NCBI GenBank assembly: GCA_964370775.1
Contig: CAYJKT010000012.1
Span: 10,472-74,471 of the forward strand
Source: SIG603 sp964370775
GTDB lineage: Bacteria > Bacillota > Clostridia > Oscillospirales > Acutalibacteraceae
DNA length: 64,000 nt
Direction of reading: 5' to 3'
A program made the position numbers and the translations under genes. Position 1 is the stretch's first letter. The number at the start of each line of letters is the position of its first letter. Positions 51,219 through 60,437 of the stretch are shown here, in pieces. Under the pieces are notes generated by a model. The model was given only the letters and a program-made list of their open reading frames with translations, did not search any database and was not told the origin of the DNA.

Positions 51219-54200
51219 GTCACACCCCACAAGGGGTGTGTGAGTAGAAATTATTGTAAGGCAATTTATTTTCGATTAAATACTGTCACACCCCACAAGG
51301 GGTGTGTGAGTAGAAATTATCACTATAATAATTTTGTCGCATTTGGTTCTCGTCACACCCCACAAGGGGTGTGTGAGTAGAAATTAGAGTTATTTTTTAA
51401 TTACAACGTCAAATGTTAGTCACACCCCACAAGGGGTGTGTGAGTAGAAATTTTGAAAGTTCATTGTATGGAACGCTGTGCGAACGTCACACCCCACAAG
51501 GGGTGTGTGAGTAGAAATGCATAATGACAACTACCACAACCAAAATCACGAGTCACACCCCACAAGGGGTGTGTGAGTAGAAATACCAAACCACCCACGT
51601 TATGAAAATGTCGGTGCAGTCACACCCCACAAGGGGTGTGTGAGTAGAAATGTAGAGACTCAAAAGAAGAGTGTGACGGCGATATGTCACACCCCACAAG
51701 GGGTGTGTGAGTAGAAATCAACTAGACAAAATGCTGTTGAAGTAAAAAACTGGTCACACCCCACAAGGGGTGTGTGAGTAGAAATTATATCAAAAATATA
51801 AAGATTACCGTTCTCTTTGAGTCACACCCCACAAGGGGTGTGTGAGTAGAAATAAATGGTGCTGAGGAAGCTGAGGAAGCTGAGGAGTCACACCCCACAA
51901 GGGGTGTGTGAGTAGAAATTTGACGATTGTTGTAACTACTTTAGAGGTTCAAGTCACACCCCACAAGGGGTGTGTGAGTAGAAATAACTAAAGTAGAAGA
52001 TGTATTGCTAATGTATATGTCACACCCCACAAGGGGTGTGTGAGTAGAAATACAACAGGTAAATGGTTTTAAAACCGATTATTTTGTCACACCCCACAAG
52101 GGGTGTGTGAGTAGAAATGATTTCGCTTCCGTCTACTCTAAAATATTCAGTTAGTCACACCCCACAAGGGGTGTGTGAGTAGAAATATGGTGTAGCAAAA
52201 GCAGTAAAAAAAATGTGTGACAGTCACACCCCACAAGGGGTGTGTGAGTAGAAATGTTTGTTAGTAGCGGACTAATGAACAAATACGATAGGTCACACCC
52301 CACAAGGGGTGTGTGAGTAGAAATACAATCTATCAGATAGCTTTTCATGTTTCTAGTTGTCACACCCCACAAGGGGTGTGTGAGTAGAAATCCACTCTGT
52401 ACCATTCCATGCAATAAATTGCCCTATGTCACACCCCACAAGGGGTGTGTGAGTAGAAATTATCGTCAACTTGTTTCTTATGTTCGGTTATTAGTCACAC
52501 CCCACAAGGGGTGTGTGAGTAGAAATTATTAGTCCACCTAATACTAGGTTTTTTAGGCATGTCACACCCCACAAGGGGTGTGTGAGTAGAAATCGCTATC
52601 TGTTAATGTTTTAAATCCACCACCACTGTCACACCCCACAAGGGGTGTGTGAGTAGAAATGTAAACCAAGCTGTAGCTACTGCAAAACAGTTTGTGTCAC
52701 ACCCCACAAGGGGTGTGTGAGTAGAAATTTTCAAGCGCAATTGTAGCAAGTGGAGTAAAGGTCACACCCCACAAGGGGTGTGTGAGTAGAAATCTTGATA
52801 GTTTTGGTGGATATATGTATTTGAGGTAGTCACACCCCACAAGGGGTGTGTGAGTAGAAATTTGTTCATCTTTATTAGACCACCTAATACTAGGGTCACA
52901 CCCCACAAGGGGTGTGTGAGTAGAAATGAAACAGTTGAAACAAATAACGTAATCTCTCAATGTCACACCCCACAAGGGGTGTGTGAGTAGAAATTTCAAT
53001 GGTGTAGAGGTAGAGGTAGTCCAAGATGTCACACCCCACAAGGGGTGTGTGAGTAGAAATTTCAATGGTGTAGAGGTAGAGGTAGTCCAAGATGTCACAC
53101 CCCACAAGGGGTGTGTGAGTAGAAATTTTTAATCTCACATGGTTTTGCAACACATTCTGGTCACACCCCACAAGGGGTGTGTGAGTAGAAATTATATGGC
53201 AAGTTCGGAAGCAATCCAAAAACACAAGTCACACCCCACAAGGGGTGTGTGAGTAGAAATATGTCATTTTTAACTGATACAGGTGATTATTTTGCGTCAC
53301 ACCCCACAAGGGGTGTGTGAGTAGAAATTGATATTTACGTCAATAGCTCTCTCGATTTCTGGTCACACCCCACAAGGGGTGTGTGAGTAGAAATGTGTTT
53401 TAACATAATTCCATTGTGGACGGCTATTGTCACACCCCACAAGGGGTGTGTGAGTAGAAATACTATTAACCTCGTTTACAATGTCGTACATTTTAGGTCA
53501 CACCCCACAAGGGGTGTGTGAGTAGAAATTTACAAATATCAACGCATAACTCTATTAATTTAGAGTCACACCCCACAAGGGGTGTGTGAGTAGAAATGCA
53601 TTTGACGGATTGAATTTTATACAATCCGGTGCGTCACACCCCACAAGGGGTGTGTGAGTAGAAATTATATTTCCACAATTTAGCATTTGACGGCGAATGT
53701 CACACCCCACAAGGGGTGTGTGAGTAGAAATTTATCATCTCTGTGACAAGTTCATTTGTGATTGGTCACACCCCACAAGGGGTGTGTGAGTAGAAATTGT
53801 TGTTAAATCAATGTCATAAAAAGGGTTAAACTGTCACACCCCACAAGGGGTGTGTGAGTAGAAATTTTGAAAGTTCATTGTATGGAAAGCTGTGCGAACG
53901 TCACACCCCACAAGGGGTGTGTGAGTAGAAATCAAAATTAATTCTAGCTATAGCACTGTCCATACTTGGTCACACCCCACAAGGGGTGTGTGAGTAGAAA
54001 TAAAAAACTAATTACAACGTTCGGTGAGCCTACATGTCACACCCCACAAGGGGTGTGTGAGTAGAAATATGCAAGATATAAGACAATTACATCAGCACAA
54101 AGTCACACCCCACAAGGGGTGTGTGAGTAGAAATAATCCCACATGCTCTTTGTGTAAAATTAGAACTTGTCACACCCCACAAGGGGTGTGTGAGTAGAAA

Positions 54201-54332
54201 TTAGCCAAAAGGGCAAATGATATAACAGTTATAAGTCACACCCCACAAGGGTGTGTGAGTAGAAATACATGTATAAATATACAGGACAGATTGGAAAAAG
54301 TCACACCCCACAAGGGGTGTGTGAGTAGAAAT
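51219..54332 (+). CRISPR. Type I-C CRISPR array, 47 repeats and 46 spacers
   Basis: The repeat is 33 bp, beginning GTCACACCCCACAAGG and ending TGTGAGTAGAAAT, with a 7-bp stem ACACCCC/GGGGTGT and ACAA loop as recognised by Cas5d. Repeat starts counted by eye run from 51219 to 54300 at about 67-nt periods. Spacers are about 33-36 nt. Repeat 46 (54235-54266) has lost one G of GGGG; all others look identical. Spacers 27 and 28 are identical; spacers 4 and 40 differ by one base; spacers 20 and 25 overlap. The leader is on the left, so the degenerate repeat lies at the old end. Confidence 0.97.
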
Positions 54333-54427
54333 TACCTATTTTGTGCAAAGAATTACACCTACTTGAAACTCAAATAATACGTCAAACTCAGATAATTAGA
54401 GTGTTACAATCATAAAAATATTCACCC

Positions 54428-54714
54428 AAAGCTCCACTCCGAGAAAAACTCTATGCCCTTGAGAAAATAAAAGATGATTTAATCTTTATAATTTTATGCG
54501 AGGCGATGAATGTAGATAATGGCACATTTTATAATCATATCTCGAGAAATAAAAAGACGATTCTTGGTATCAAAAACGCAGAGAAGAATTAATCAACCTC
54601 ATTACACAAGTATATGATGAAAGTAGTCAAATCTATGGAGCTAAAAAAATATTTGCACGCCTTAATGAGCAAGGAGTAAATATTAGTGTTCAGATTCAAT
54701 ATTTCACTAAATAA
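54428..54714 (+). pseudogene. IS3-family transposase (OrfB N-terminal) remnant, frameshifted
   Basis: Frame one reads KAPLREKLYALEKIKDDL...NVDNGTFYNHISRNKK. After a one-base shift near 54552 the next frame continues KDDSWYQKRREELINLITQVYDESSQIYGAKKIFARLNEQGVN (cited as a region), as in IS3-family OrfB proteins. It stops before the DDE core. A decayed fragment. Confidence 0.8.
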
Positions 54715-54759
54715 AGTTGTGCAAACGAGTAAAAAAACATATTCTCTTGTCCAATAAAT

Positions 54760-54785
54760 AATATGCCTAAACCTCGATAAATTCA
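54760..54785. repeat. 26-nt direct repeat flanking the CRISPR-Cas locus, right copy
   Basis: One mismatch to 43082-43107. On the minus strand it reads VEFIEV-stop like the YhcG-type remnant end; upstream coding sequence is absent. Adjacent ATGCCTAAA/TTTAGGCAT arms make a small hairpin here. Confidence 0.7.
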
Positions 54786-54805
54786 ACAGATTTAGGCATA
54801 AAAAG

Positions 54806-54854
54806 AACCGTATCATATCTTGTCTAATTAATTTGGGTCAGATTTGATACGGTT
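54806..54854. repeat. Inverted repeat between IS remnant and AraC gene
   Basis: AACCGTATCA and its complement TGATACGGTT, 29 nt apart. May be a decayed element end or a terminator. Confidence 0.4.
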
Positions 54855-54887
54855 GTTTAAAAATTTATAAACAAAATGTCTTTTTTC

Positions 54888-54916
54888 TTGTAAAGTTATA
54901 CATCCTTTGCTATAAT
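54888..54916 (+). promoter_or_regulatory. Promoter of AraC-type regulator gene
   Basis: TTGTAA, 17-nt spacer, TATAAT, about 48 nt before the GTG start. Confidence 0.6.
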
Positions 54917-54963
54917 GAATTAAATCAATAAAATAATGATATTTCAGAAAGGTTGTAAGATTT

Positions 54964-57183
54964 GTGAATTATCAAAAAAAACGTAACCGCAACAAAGGCA
55001 GTAATTTTTTTTCAAAATATATTTTATCATGTTTAATACTTCTTGCTCTACCTCTCTTAGTTTTAAGTTATAACCTTTACACAAGCCAAATTGTTCAATA
55101 TAAAATTAACCTTGATGAAAAATATATTTATTCTATCGACCAAGTGAAAAACAAATTCGATTACGTCGTGAATGAGTTATTTATAAATTCGTTAAGTATT
55201 GGGTCTCAATATGACGTTGATCAACTAATTTTAGAAGAATCCACAGATTACGAAACAAGTAAAAATATAATTCAATTTACAGAACAAAGTCTTTATCCTT
55301 CACCTAGCATATTTTTATACAGTAATAGTTATCCTTATTATTTAACCAGTGGTGGAAAAGTTAAATATTTTCAATATGAAGATAATATGGACGATATATA
55401 TGATATGGAAATACGTAATTTTTATCCTAAAATATACAGTTGTATGAACAGATATATTTTTTCTAGTAACGAAATTACTCAGGAAAGTCAAACTGAACTG
55501 ATATACTTCCTTTATCCACTTCCTTATCCTAGTTATTCACCCTCAGGTGCTATTGCTTTTTCATACACAAATAGTCAGGTTAATGAAATATTTGAGAGCT
55601 TTATTGGTGAGATAAGTGGAAATATTCTGATTTATGATGAAAATGATGAATTAATATACTTAAATAGTATTAACGATGCAGAAATTATTCAAAATCCCTC
55701 TACAATTGATGAAATTATAGAAATAAAAGGAACAGGTATACATCAACACAGTGATGACGCTACAGATTACGTAATAAGTAAAAATTTGTCAGAAGAAACA
55801 GGTTTAACGTATTGTTTTGTAATGATAGAGAATGTAGCATATCAAAACATGACACAACAAACTACCCATTTTGTGTTAGTTTTGCTTGTCATTTGTTTAA
55901 TTACAGTATTATTAGCGCTAGTTTTTGCTTTCTATAATTATTTGCCAATAAAAAAAATGGTTAAAATAGTCGGTCCTAAGAATTTTACAGATACTGCTCT
56001 AGGTAAAATTTTTGATGAATATGGTGATTTAAAAATACAATCACAAAAAAATTCACCTATTATAATTGATAGATGTATAGAGTACATTTTGTTTTCAGAC
56101 AAAAGCAGTGTAGACCTAAATTACTACATTCAATGCGCAGGAATTAGGTTTAAGCATGAAGAGTTTTTTGTCATAGTAGTATCGTTCGAAAAAGACTTCT
56201 ATTATTATCAGCAAGCTAAAGACATGATAGTAAATCTAAGTTTCGACTTAGTAACTTCTTATCCAGTTGAGTTATATAGTGAAAACTCAATGGTAGCTGT
56301 TTTAGTTAACTGTGATAAAAAAGCTATTCCTAAAGATTTTCAAAAACAATACTGTGAAAAGATATTTGAATTAATGAATGAAAATTTAGATCAAAAAGTA
56401 ACTATCGGAATAGGTTTATGTTGTGATGATTTAGAAAACTGCAAAACATCTTTTTTGCAAGCAAAGACAGCGTTAGAAATAACTACACAAAAAGATAAAT
56501 GTGTGTTTTATGAAGATCATGTTTCAACCTATTTACAAGAAGAATACCCTGTTATTGAATATACAATTTTATCTCAAAGTATTCGGTATGGAAATTTGAA
56601 CGCTTCAATAAGTGCATTAGATGAAATATTTGAAAAAGTTGAAAACAATATTTCTTCTATGCTAATCATGCACTATTTCTTTTCTGAAATGGTAGGATAT
56701 CTATTAAAGCTTGCTTCTAAATTAAACATATCTATAGACACACAATTAATTAGACACAAAAGCACAGAGTTTAAAGGTCTTGCCGAATATAAAGACTACA
56801 TGGTGTTAATTGTAACAACTCTTTGTGAGTCAGTATTAGATGAAAAAAATACATCATATATTGAAACCAAACAAAACATAATAAAATTCATTTTAGCAAA
56901 CTACAATAAAAATGAAATATCAATTAACTACGTATCAGATGAATTCAATATTTATGGATCATATTTAAACAAAGTAGTTACCGAGGAAACCGGTATGAAA
57001 TTTAATGCATACATAACTATGTTAAGAATGGAAAAAGCAAAAATTCTTTTAAAAGAAACTGATATGAAAGTTAAAGATATCGTTTCTGAACTGGGATATG
57101 TTGATGTAGCTAATTTTATTAGAAAGTTTAAGCTGAGTGAGAATATGACCCCTGGACAATATAGAAAAATGCACTCGATATAA
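54964..57183 (+). CDS. Membrane-bound AraC-family transcriptional regulator (YesS-like)
   Basis: 739 residues from GTG 54964 (AAAGG upstream). TM helix at about 18-42, an extracellular sensor region of about 250 residues, second TM helix at about 298-322 (LVLLVICLITVLLALVFAF), a cytoplasmic part, and a C-terminal AraC HTH pair (INYVSDEFNIYGSYLNKVV and VKDIVSELGYVDVANFIRKF). Such regulators sense extracellular saccharides and usually control the adjacent CUT1 transporter, here the lipoprotein gene 285 nt downstream. Confidence 0.88.
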   Translation: MNYQKKRNRNKGSNFFSKYILSCLILLALPLLVLSYNLYTSQIVQYKINLDEKYIYSIDQVKNKFDYVVNELFINSLSIGSQYDVDQLILEESTDYETSKNIIQFTEQSLYPSPSIFLYSNSYPYYLTSGGKVKYFQYEDNMDDIYDMEIRNFYPKIYSCMNRYIFSSNEITQESQTELIYFLYPLPYPSYSPSGAIAFSYTNSQVNEIFESFIGEISGNILIYDENDELIYLNSINDAEIIQNPSTIDEIIEIKGTGIHQHSDDATDYVISKNLSEETGLTYCFVMIENVAYQNMTQQTTHFVLVLLVICLITVLLALVFAFYNYLPIKKMVKIVGPKNFTDTALGKIFDEYGDLKIQSQKNSPIIIDRCIEYILFSDKSSVDLNYYIQCAGIRFKHEEFFVIVVSFEKDFYYYQQAKDMIVNLSFDLVTSYPVELYSENSMVAVLVNCDKKAIPKDFQKQYCEKIFELMNENLDQKVTIGIGLCCDDLENCKTSFLQAKTALEITTQKDKCVFYEDHVSTYLQEEYPVIEYTILSQSIRYGNLNASISALDEIFEKVENNISSMLIMHYFFSEMVGYLLKLASKLNISIDTQLIRHKSTEFKGLAEYKDYMVLIVTTLCESVLDEKNTSYIETKQNIIKFILANYNKNEISINYVSDEFNIYGSYLNKVVTEETGMKFNAYITMLRMEKAKILLKETDMKVKDIVSELGYVDVANFIRKFKLSENMTPGQYRKMHSI

Positions 57184-57237
57184 AATTAAGTTACAAAAAA
57201 GCAAGCGAAATCCCACTATCTACAAGAAAAATACTTA

Positions 57238-57297
57238 AAACATGTAAAAACAAATAAGAATCTTTCTTATCTTTTCAGTTTTTACATGTTTTTTTAT
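57238..57297 (+). terminator. Intrinsic terminator after AraC-type gene
   Basis: Perfect 14-bp stem (AAACATGTAAAAAC and complement) with an inner AATAAGA/TCTTATC-like hairpin and a T-run. The rest of the gap to 57467 is AT-rich and must hold the promoter of the binding-protein gene, but I cannot pick a convincing -35/-10 pair. Confidence 0.8.
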
Positions 57298-57467
57298 ATC
57301 TAAATTTCCTCATAAAATCTTATATGTTTAAATTAAAAATAGAAATTATTGGTTATCTCTTATTACATATTGCTAAATTAATGATTTCATTATAAACTAC
57401 AAACAAGATAAATTCACAAACCAAAAGCAAGAGAAAGTCAAAAACTAAACAAAAAAGGAGAAAGAAC

Positions 57468-59168
57468 ATGAAAAAAAACAATTTATTGAAAACCTCTGCA
57501 CTTTTAATGGCCGCAAGTATGCTTCTTACAGCATGCACAACTACAAATGCTGGTGACAGCAACAACCAAGATGCTGAAAATTCACCTTCCTCATCATCAG
57601 CAGTAGTAGAAACTGATACTCAAAGCGAAGAAGATTCTGGAATATTTACGCCAAACGGTGAGTATCCGATTGTTAAAGAGGGCGAAGAACTAGTTGTATC
57701 AGTATTTGCTCCATTGCGTGTAGGAATTGAATCTTATGAACTTAATGAACAAACTCTGTGGTTCCAAGAAAAAACTGGAATTACGTTAGAATGGATTGCA
57801 GTTAATAGTAGCGATAGAGTAACAAAACAAAATGCAATGCTAAATAGTGACACATACACAGATGTTATGTTAGATACTTATTTTAGTGCGTCAGAACAAT
57901 TATTATATGGACAACAAGGAATAATTGTTCCACTTAATGACCTAATTGCCGAATATGGTCCAAATGTCCAAAATTCTTTTGATAACAACCCAGTTATCGC
58001 TGATACAATGACTTTATCAGATGGCAATATCTATGGTTTACCTATATTTGGTGAATATGCAGTTAATGTTGCACCAAATAAGATGTATGTAAATACTGTT
58101 TGGTTAGATAACTTAGGCCTGGAAATCCCAACAACAACACAAGAATATGAAGATATGCTTTATGCGTTTATTAATGATGACCCTAACCAAAACGGAGAAA
58201 AAGATGAAATAGGTTTAATTGGATCTACAAATGGTTGGAACACTAACCCTAATACATTTTTATTGAATAGTTTCACTATGTATAATGCTGGGCAATCAAA
58301 TGATATGTATGTTGATAATGGCAAGATAGTTTATACAAGAACAACAGATGAATATAAAGAAGGATTAAAGTATCTTAACAGCCTATTCACACAAGGTTTA
58401 ATGGACAGTGGTACATATTCTTTAACAACAGATTCAGTTATGACACTTGCTAACCAAGAAGGCGACAATGTTATCGGAGCATTTACTAGTGGACATCAAG
58501 CAACTTTCTTTAATGTTGGAGATACCAGATGGCAAGATTATACAGCTATTTCTCCACTTGAAGGTCCTGATGGAGTGCGATATGCGTTTAATAATCCTAC
58601 ATTAGGTCAATGTGTATTTGTAATAACAGATAAATGCCAAGAACCTGAAGCTGTTATGCGAGCATGGGATATTTTACATACAGAAGAAGGCTTTATGCGT
58701 AATGTATATGGAGTATATGGAGTTGACTATATTGATGCTGAAGAGGGAATGTTAAACCGTGTTGGTGGTGAAGCTACTTATACAATGTTAACAGAAGTTG
58801 GTGAAAGAGGCGAGCGCTCATGGAACCAATTAACTACACATACATATATTCCAGACCACGACTTGTTATGGTCAGCAGATGAAAACGACCTACAAACTCA
58901 ACTTTATCAAGATACTATGGACAACTATGTTGATTACCTACAACCAGTAGAGATGATTTTACCTTCATTATCCTATGATGTAGAAGCAGCTGCTGAAATT
59001 GCATTACTAGAAGTAGAACTAGACACATACATCAATGCTAGTGTAATTGACTTCATAACAGGTAATTTAAACTTTGAAGAAGATTGGAATGAATACTTAG
59101 AATATGTTCAAGATTTAGGAGTAGAACGTTATGTTGAATTAGTTCAAGCAGCTTATGATGCAAACTAA
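57468..59168 (+). CDS. Extracellular oligosaccharide-binding lipoprotein (LplA-like, CUT1)
   Basis: 566 residues. Signal peptide with lipobox MLLTAC (Cys23), Ser-rich linker, then a family 1 solute-binding fold with DVMLDTYFSASEQLLYGQQG and DDPNQNGEKDEIGL (calcium-loop-like DxNxxG...DE). The long LplA/YtcQ type is used with LplB/YtcP-type permeases for oligosaccharides. AAGGAG precedes the ATG. An inverted repeat follows the gene. Confidence 0.88.
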   Translation: MKKNNLLKTSALLMAASMLLTACTTTNAGDSNNQDAENSPSSSSAVVETDTQSEEDSGIFTPNGEYPIVKEGEELVVSVFAPLRVGIESYELNEQTLWFQEKTGITLEWIAVNSSDRVTKQNAMLNSDTYTDVMLDTYFSASEQLLYGQQGIIVPLNDLIAEYGPNVQNSFDNNPVIADTMTLSDGNIYGLPIFGEYAVNVAPNKMYVNTVWLDNLGLEIPTTTQEYEDMLYAFINDDPNQNGEKDEIGLIGSTNGWNTNPNTFLLNSFTMYNAGQSNDMYVDNGKIVYTRTTDEYKEGLKYLNSLFTQGLMDSGTYSLTTDSVMTLANQEGDNVIGAFTSGHQATFFNVGDTRWQDYTAISPLEGPDGVRYAFNNPTLGQCVFVITDKCQEPEAVMRAWDILHTEEGFMRNVYGVYGVDYIDAEEGMLNRVGGEATYTMLTEVGERGERSWNQLTTHTYIPDHDLLWSADENDLQTQLYQDTMDNYVDYLQPVEMILPSLSYDVEAAAEIALLEVELDTYINASVIDFITGNLNFEEDWNEYLEYVQDLGVERYVELVQAAYDAN

Positions 59169-59194
59169 GAGTTAGAACATCAAAAACTATATAT

Positions 59195-59231
59195 CAGTCA
59201 CTATACTCTATTAATTTGAGTATAGTGACTG
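59195..59231 (+). repeat. 14-bp perfect hairpin after the binding-protein gene
   Basis: CAGTCACTATACTC and its complement with a 9-nt loop, no T-run. Likely stabilises the binding-protein mRNA or reduces read-through into the VOC and permease genes. Confidence 0.6.
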
Positions 59232-59256
59232 CATTAACAAAGTAAAGGTGAAAACA

Positions 59257-59592
59257 TTGGATAAATCCACAAATAAAATAATAGTTTATAATGAATTAGA
59301 AAAAACACTAAAACTTTATAGAGAAATTATTGGGTATAAATTAATTGATGCAAATGTTGTTGTTAACGAACATCTTGGGAATACATTAATATTATGCCTT
59401 TCCTTAGAAGAACAAAACTTACTAGACTTATATATTCCTCAAACAAATATGTTAAAAATAAATCAAAATACAGAGCCTATAGAAATTGTTTCTCGAAATA
59501 GAGATATAATTATTGCTAATTTGAAAAAATCTATACCTAGTTCGCATAACGAATTTATATGTTTTAATGAAGAAAAAATAATAATTAATTAG
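59257..59592 (+). CDS. Degenerate VOC (glyoxalase-fold) paralogue
   Basis: 111 residues from TTG 59257, 7 nt after AAAGGTG (a GTG at 59248 is possible). YNELEKTLKLYREIIGYKLIDANVVV matches the first module of the two VOC genes that follow (LERTLKLYREILGFKLTNAVVF), but the C-terminal half has diverged and the His/Glu metal positions are lost. It may be a decaying duplicate or a non-catalytic binding protein. Confidence 0.55.
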   Translation: MDKSTNKIIVYNELEKTLKLYREIIGYKLIDANVVVNEHLGNTLILCLSLEEQNLLDLYIPQTNMLKINQNTEPIEIVSRNRDIIIANLKKSIPSSHNEFICFNEEKIIIN

Positions 59593-59608
59593 CAAAGGAG
59601 TGAATGAC

Positions 59609-60001
59609 ATGGCAAAAACCATTGGTTTATCTCATATTTCCATTCACATTTTGGAACTAGAGAGAACATTAAAACTATACAGAGAAATTTTGGGGTTCAA
59701 ATTAACTAATGCAGTAGTTTTTAAATCCGATGCTTGTGCAGAAATGCTGTCATTACACATGCAGTTGGATAGTGGTTTTTGTATTAGATTAGCATATACT
59801 TCACCACAAAAATGGCACACTTTAGCGACTGTAGGAAACACCAACCATAATCATTTTACTTTAATAGTAGAAGATATTTTGTCTATAGTAGAACAGTTAC
59901 TTAATGAAGGTTATGAAATGGAACATGGTAATTATAAGGATTTAAAACATAACTTTTTTACAGGGCCAAACGGAGAAATTATTGGATTACAAGAAAAATA
60001 A
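59609..60001 (+). CDS. VOC superfamily (glyoxalase-fold) protein
   Basis: 130 residues from ATG 59609, 8 nt after AAAGGAG. Two beta-alpha-beta-beta-beta modules: GLSHISIHILELERTLKLYR and NHNHFTLIVEDILSIVEQLL, ending in FFTGPNGEIIGL. His (SHISIH, NHFTL) and Glu (GEIIGL) fit VOC metal positions. The reaction is unknown. It is about half identical to the next gene product. Confidence 0.8.
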   Translation: MAKTIGLSHISIHILELERTLKLYREILGFKLTNAVVFKSDACAEMLSLHMQLDSGFCIRLAYTSPQKWHTLATVGNTNHNHFTLIVEDILSIVEQLLNEGYEMEHGNYKDLKHNFFTGPNGEIIGLQEK

Positions 60002-60017
60002 AAAAGGAGAAAACACT

Positions 60018-60407
60018 ATGAAAGCAACAGGAATGGGAGGCGTTTGCATACATATTATGCAAATAGAAAAAACCTTTAAACTATATAGAGAAATCTTTGG
60101 GTTAAAACTGGTAAATGCAGAAGTATTTAAATCAGAAGCATGTGCAGAAATGCTTTGCTTGCATTTTGAATTAGAGGATGGATTTAGCGTTAAGTTATCA
60201 CTTACATCACCTCAAAAATGGCATGAGATAAACAAGATTGGTAATACAAACCATAACCATTTTACTTTAGTAGTAGACAATATTGTTGAAGTAGTAGAAG
60301 CTTTGATAGATGAGGGTTATGTTATGGAGCACCCTGAATACAAAGATATAAAATACAATTTTTTTACAGGCCCAAATGGAGAAATAATTGGATTGAGCCA
60401 AAAATAA
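60018..60407 (+). CDS. VOC superfamily (glyoxalase-fold) protein, tandem paralogue
   Basis: 129 residues from ATG 60018, 7 nt after AAAGGAG. GGVCIHIMQIEKTFKLYREI, SEACAEMLCLHFELEDGF, NTNHNHFTLVV and FFTGPNGEIIGL are shared with its upstream paralogue. It lies between the binding-protein and permease genes, so it is probably part of the same saccharide pathway. Confidence 0.8.
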   Translation: MKATGMGGVCIHIMQIEKTFKLYREIFGLKLVNAEVFKSEACAEMLCLHFELEDGFSVKLSLTSPQKWHEINKIGNTNHNHFTLVVDNIVEVVEALIDEGYVMEHPEYKDIKYNFFTGPNGEIIGLSQK

Positions 60408-60437
60408 ACACGCAAAATCTAAAACGGAGGGGATTAT

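Larger units (their letters stand above)
54333..54963. other. Region between array and AraC regulator
   Basis: It holds the post-array trailer, the IS3 orfB remnant, the right copy of the 26-nt flanking repeat, a 10-bp inverted repeat and the AraC promoter. No intact gene. Confidence 0.5.

Noticed and set aside
52151..53225. Several open frames with repeating THTPLVGC- or VTPHKGCVS-like peptides on both strands
   Set aside because: They are read-through of the 33-bp CRISPR repeats and spacers; the periodic peptide is the translated repeat.
53633..53698. Adjacent spacers 36 and 37 share GCATTTGACGG
   Set aside because: Only 11 nt in common, with different flanks; this may be chance and does not show overlapping protospacers.
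54589..54816. 75-codon minus-strand frame
   Set aside because: It is antisense to the IS3 OrfB remnant, which has a recognisable family sequence, and has no ribosome site.
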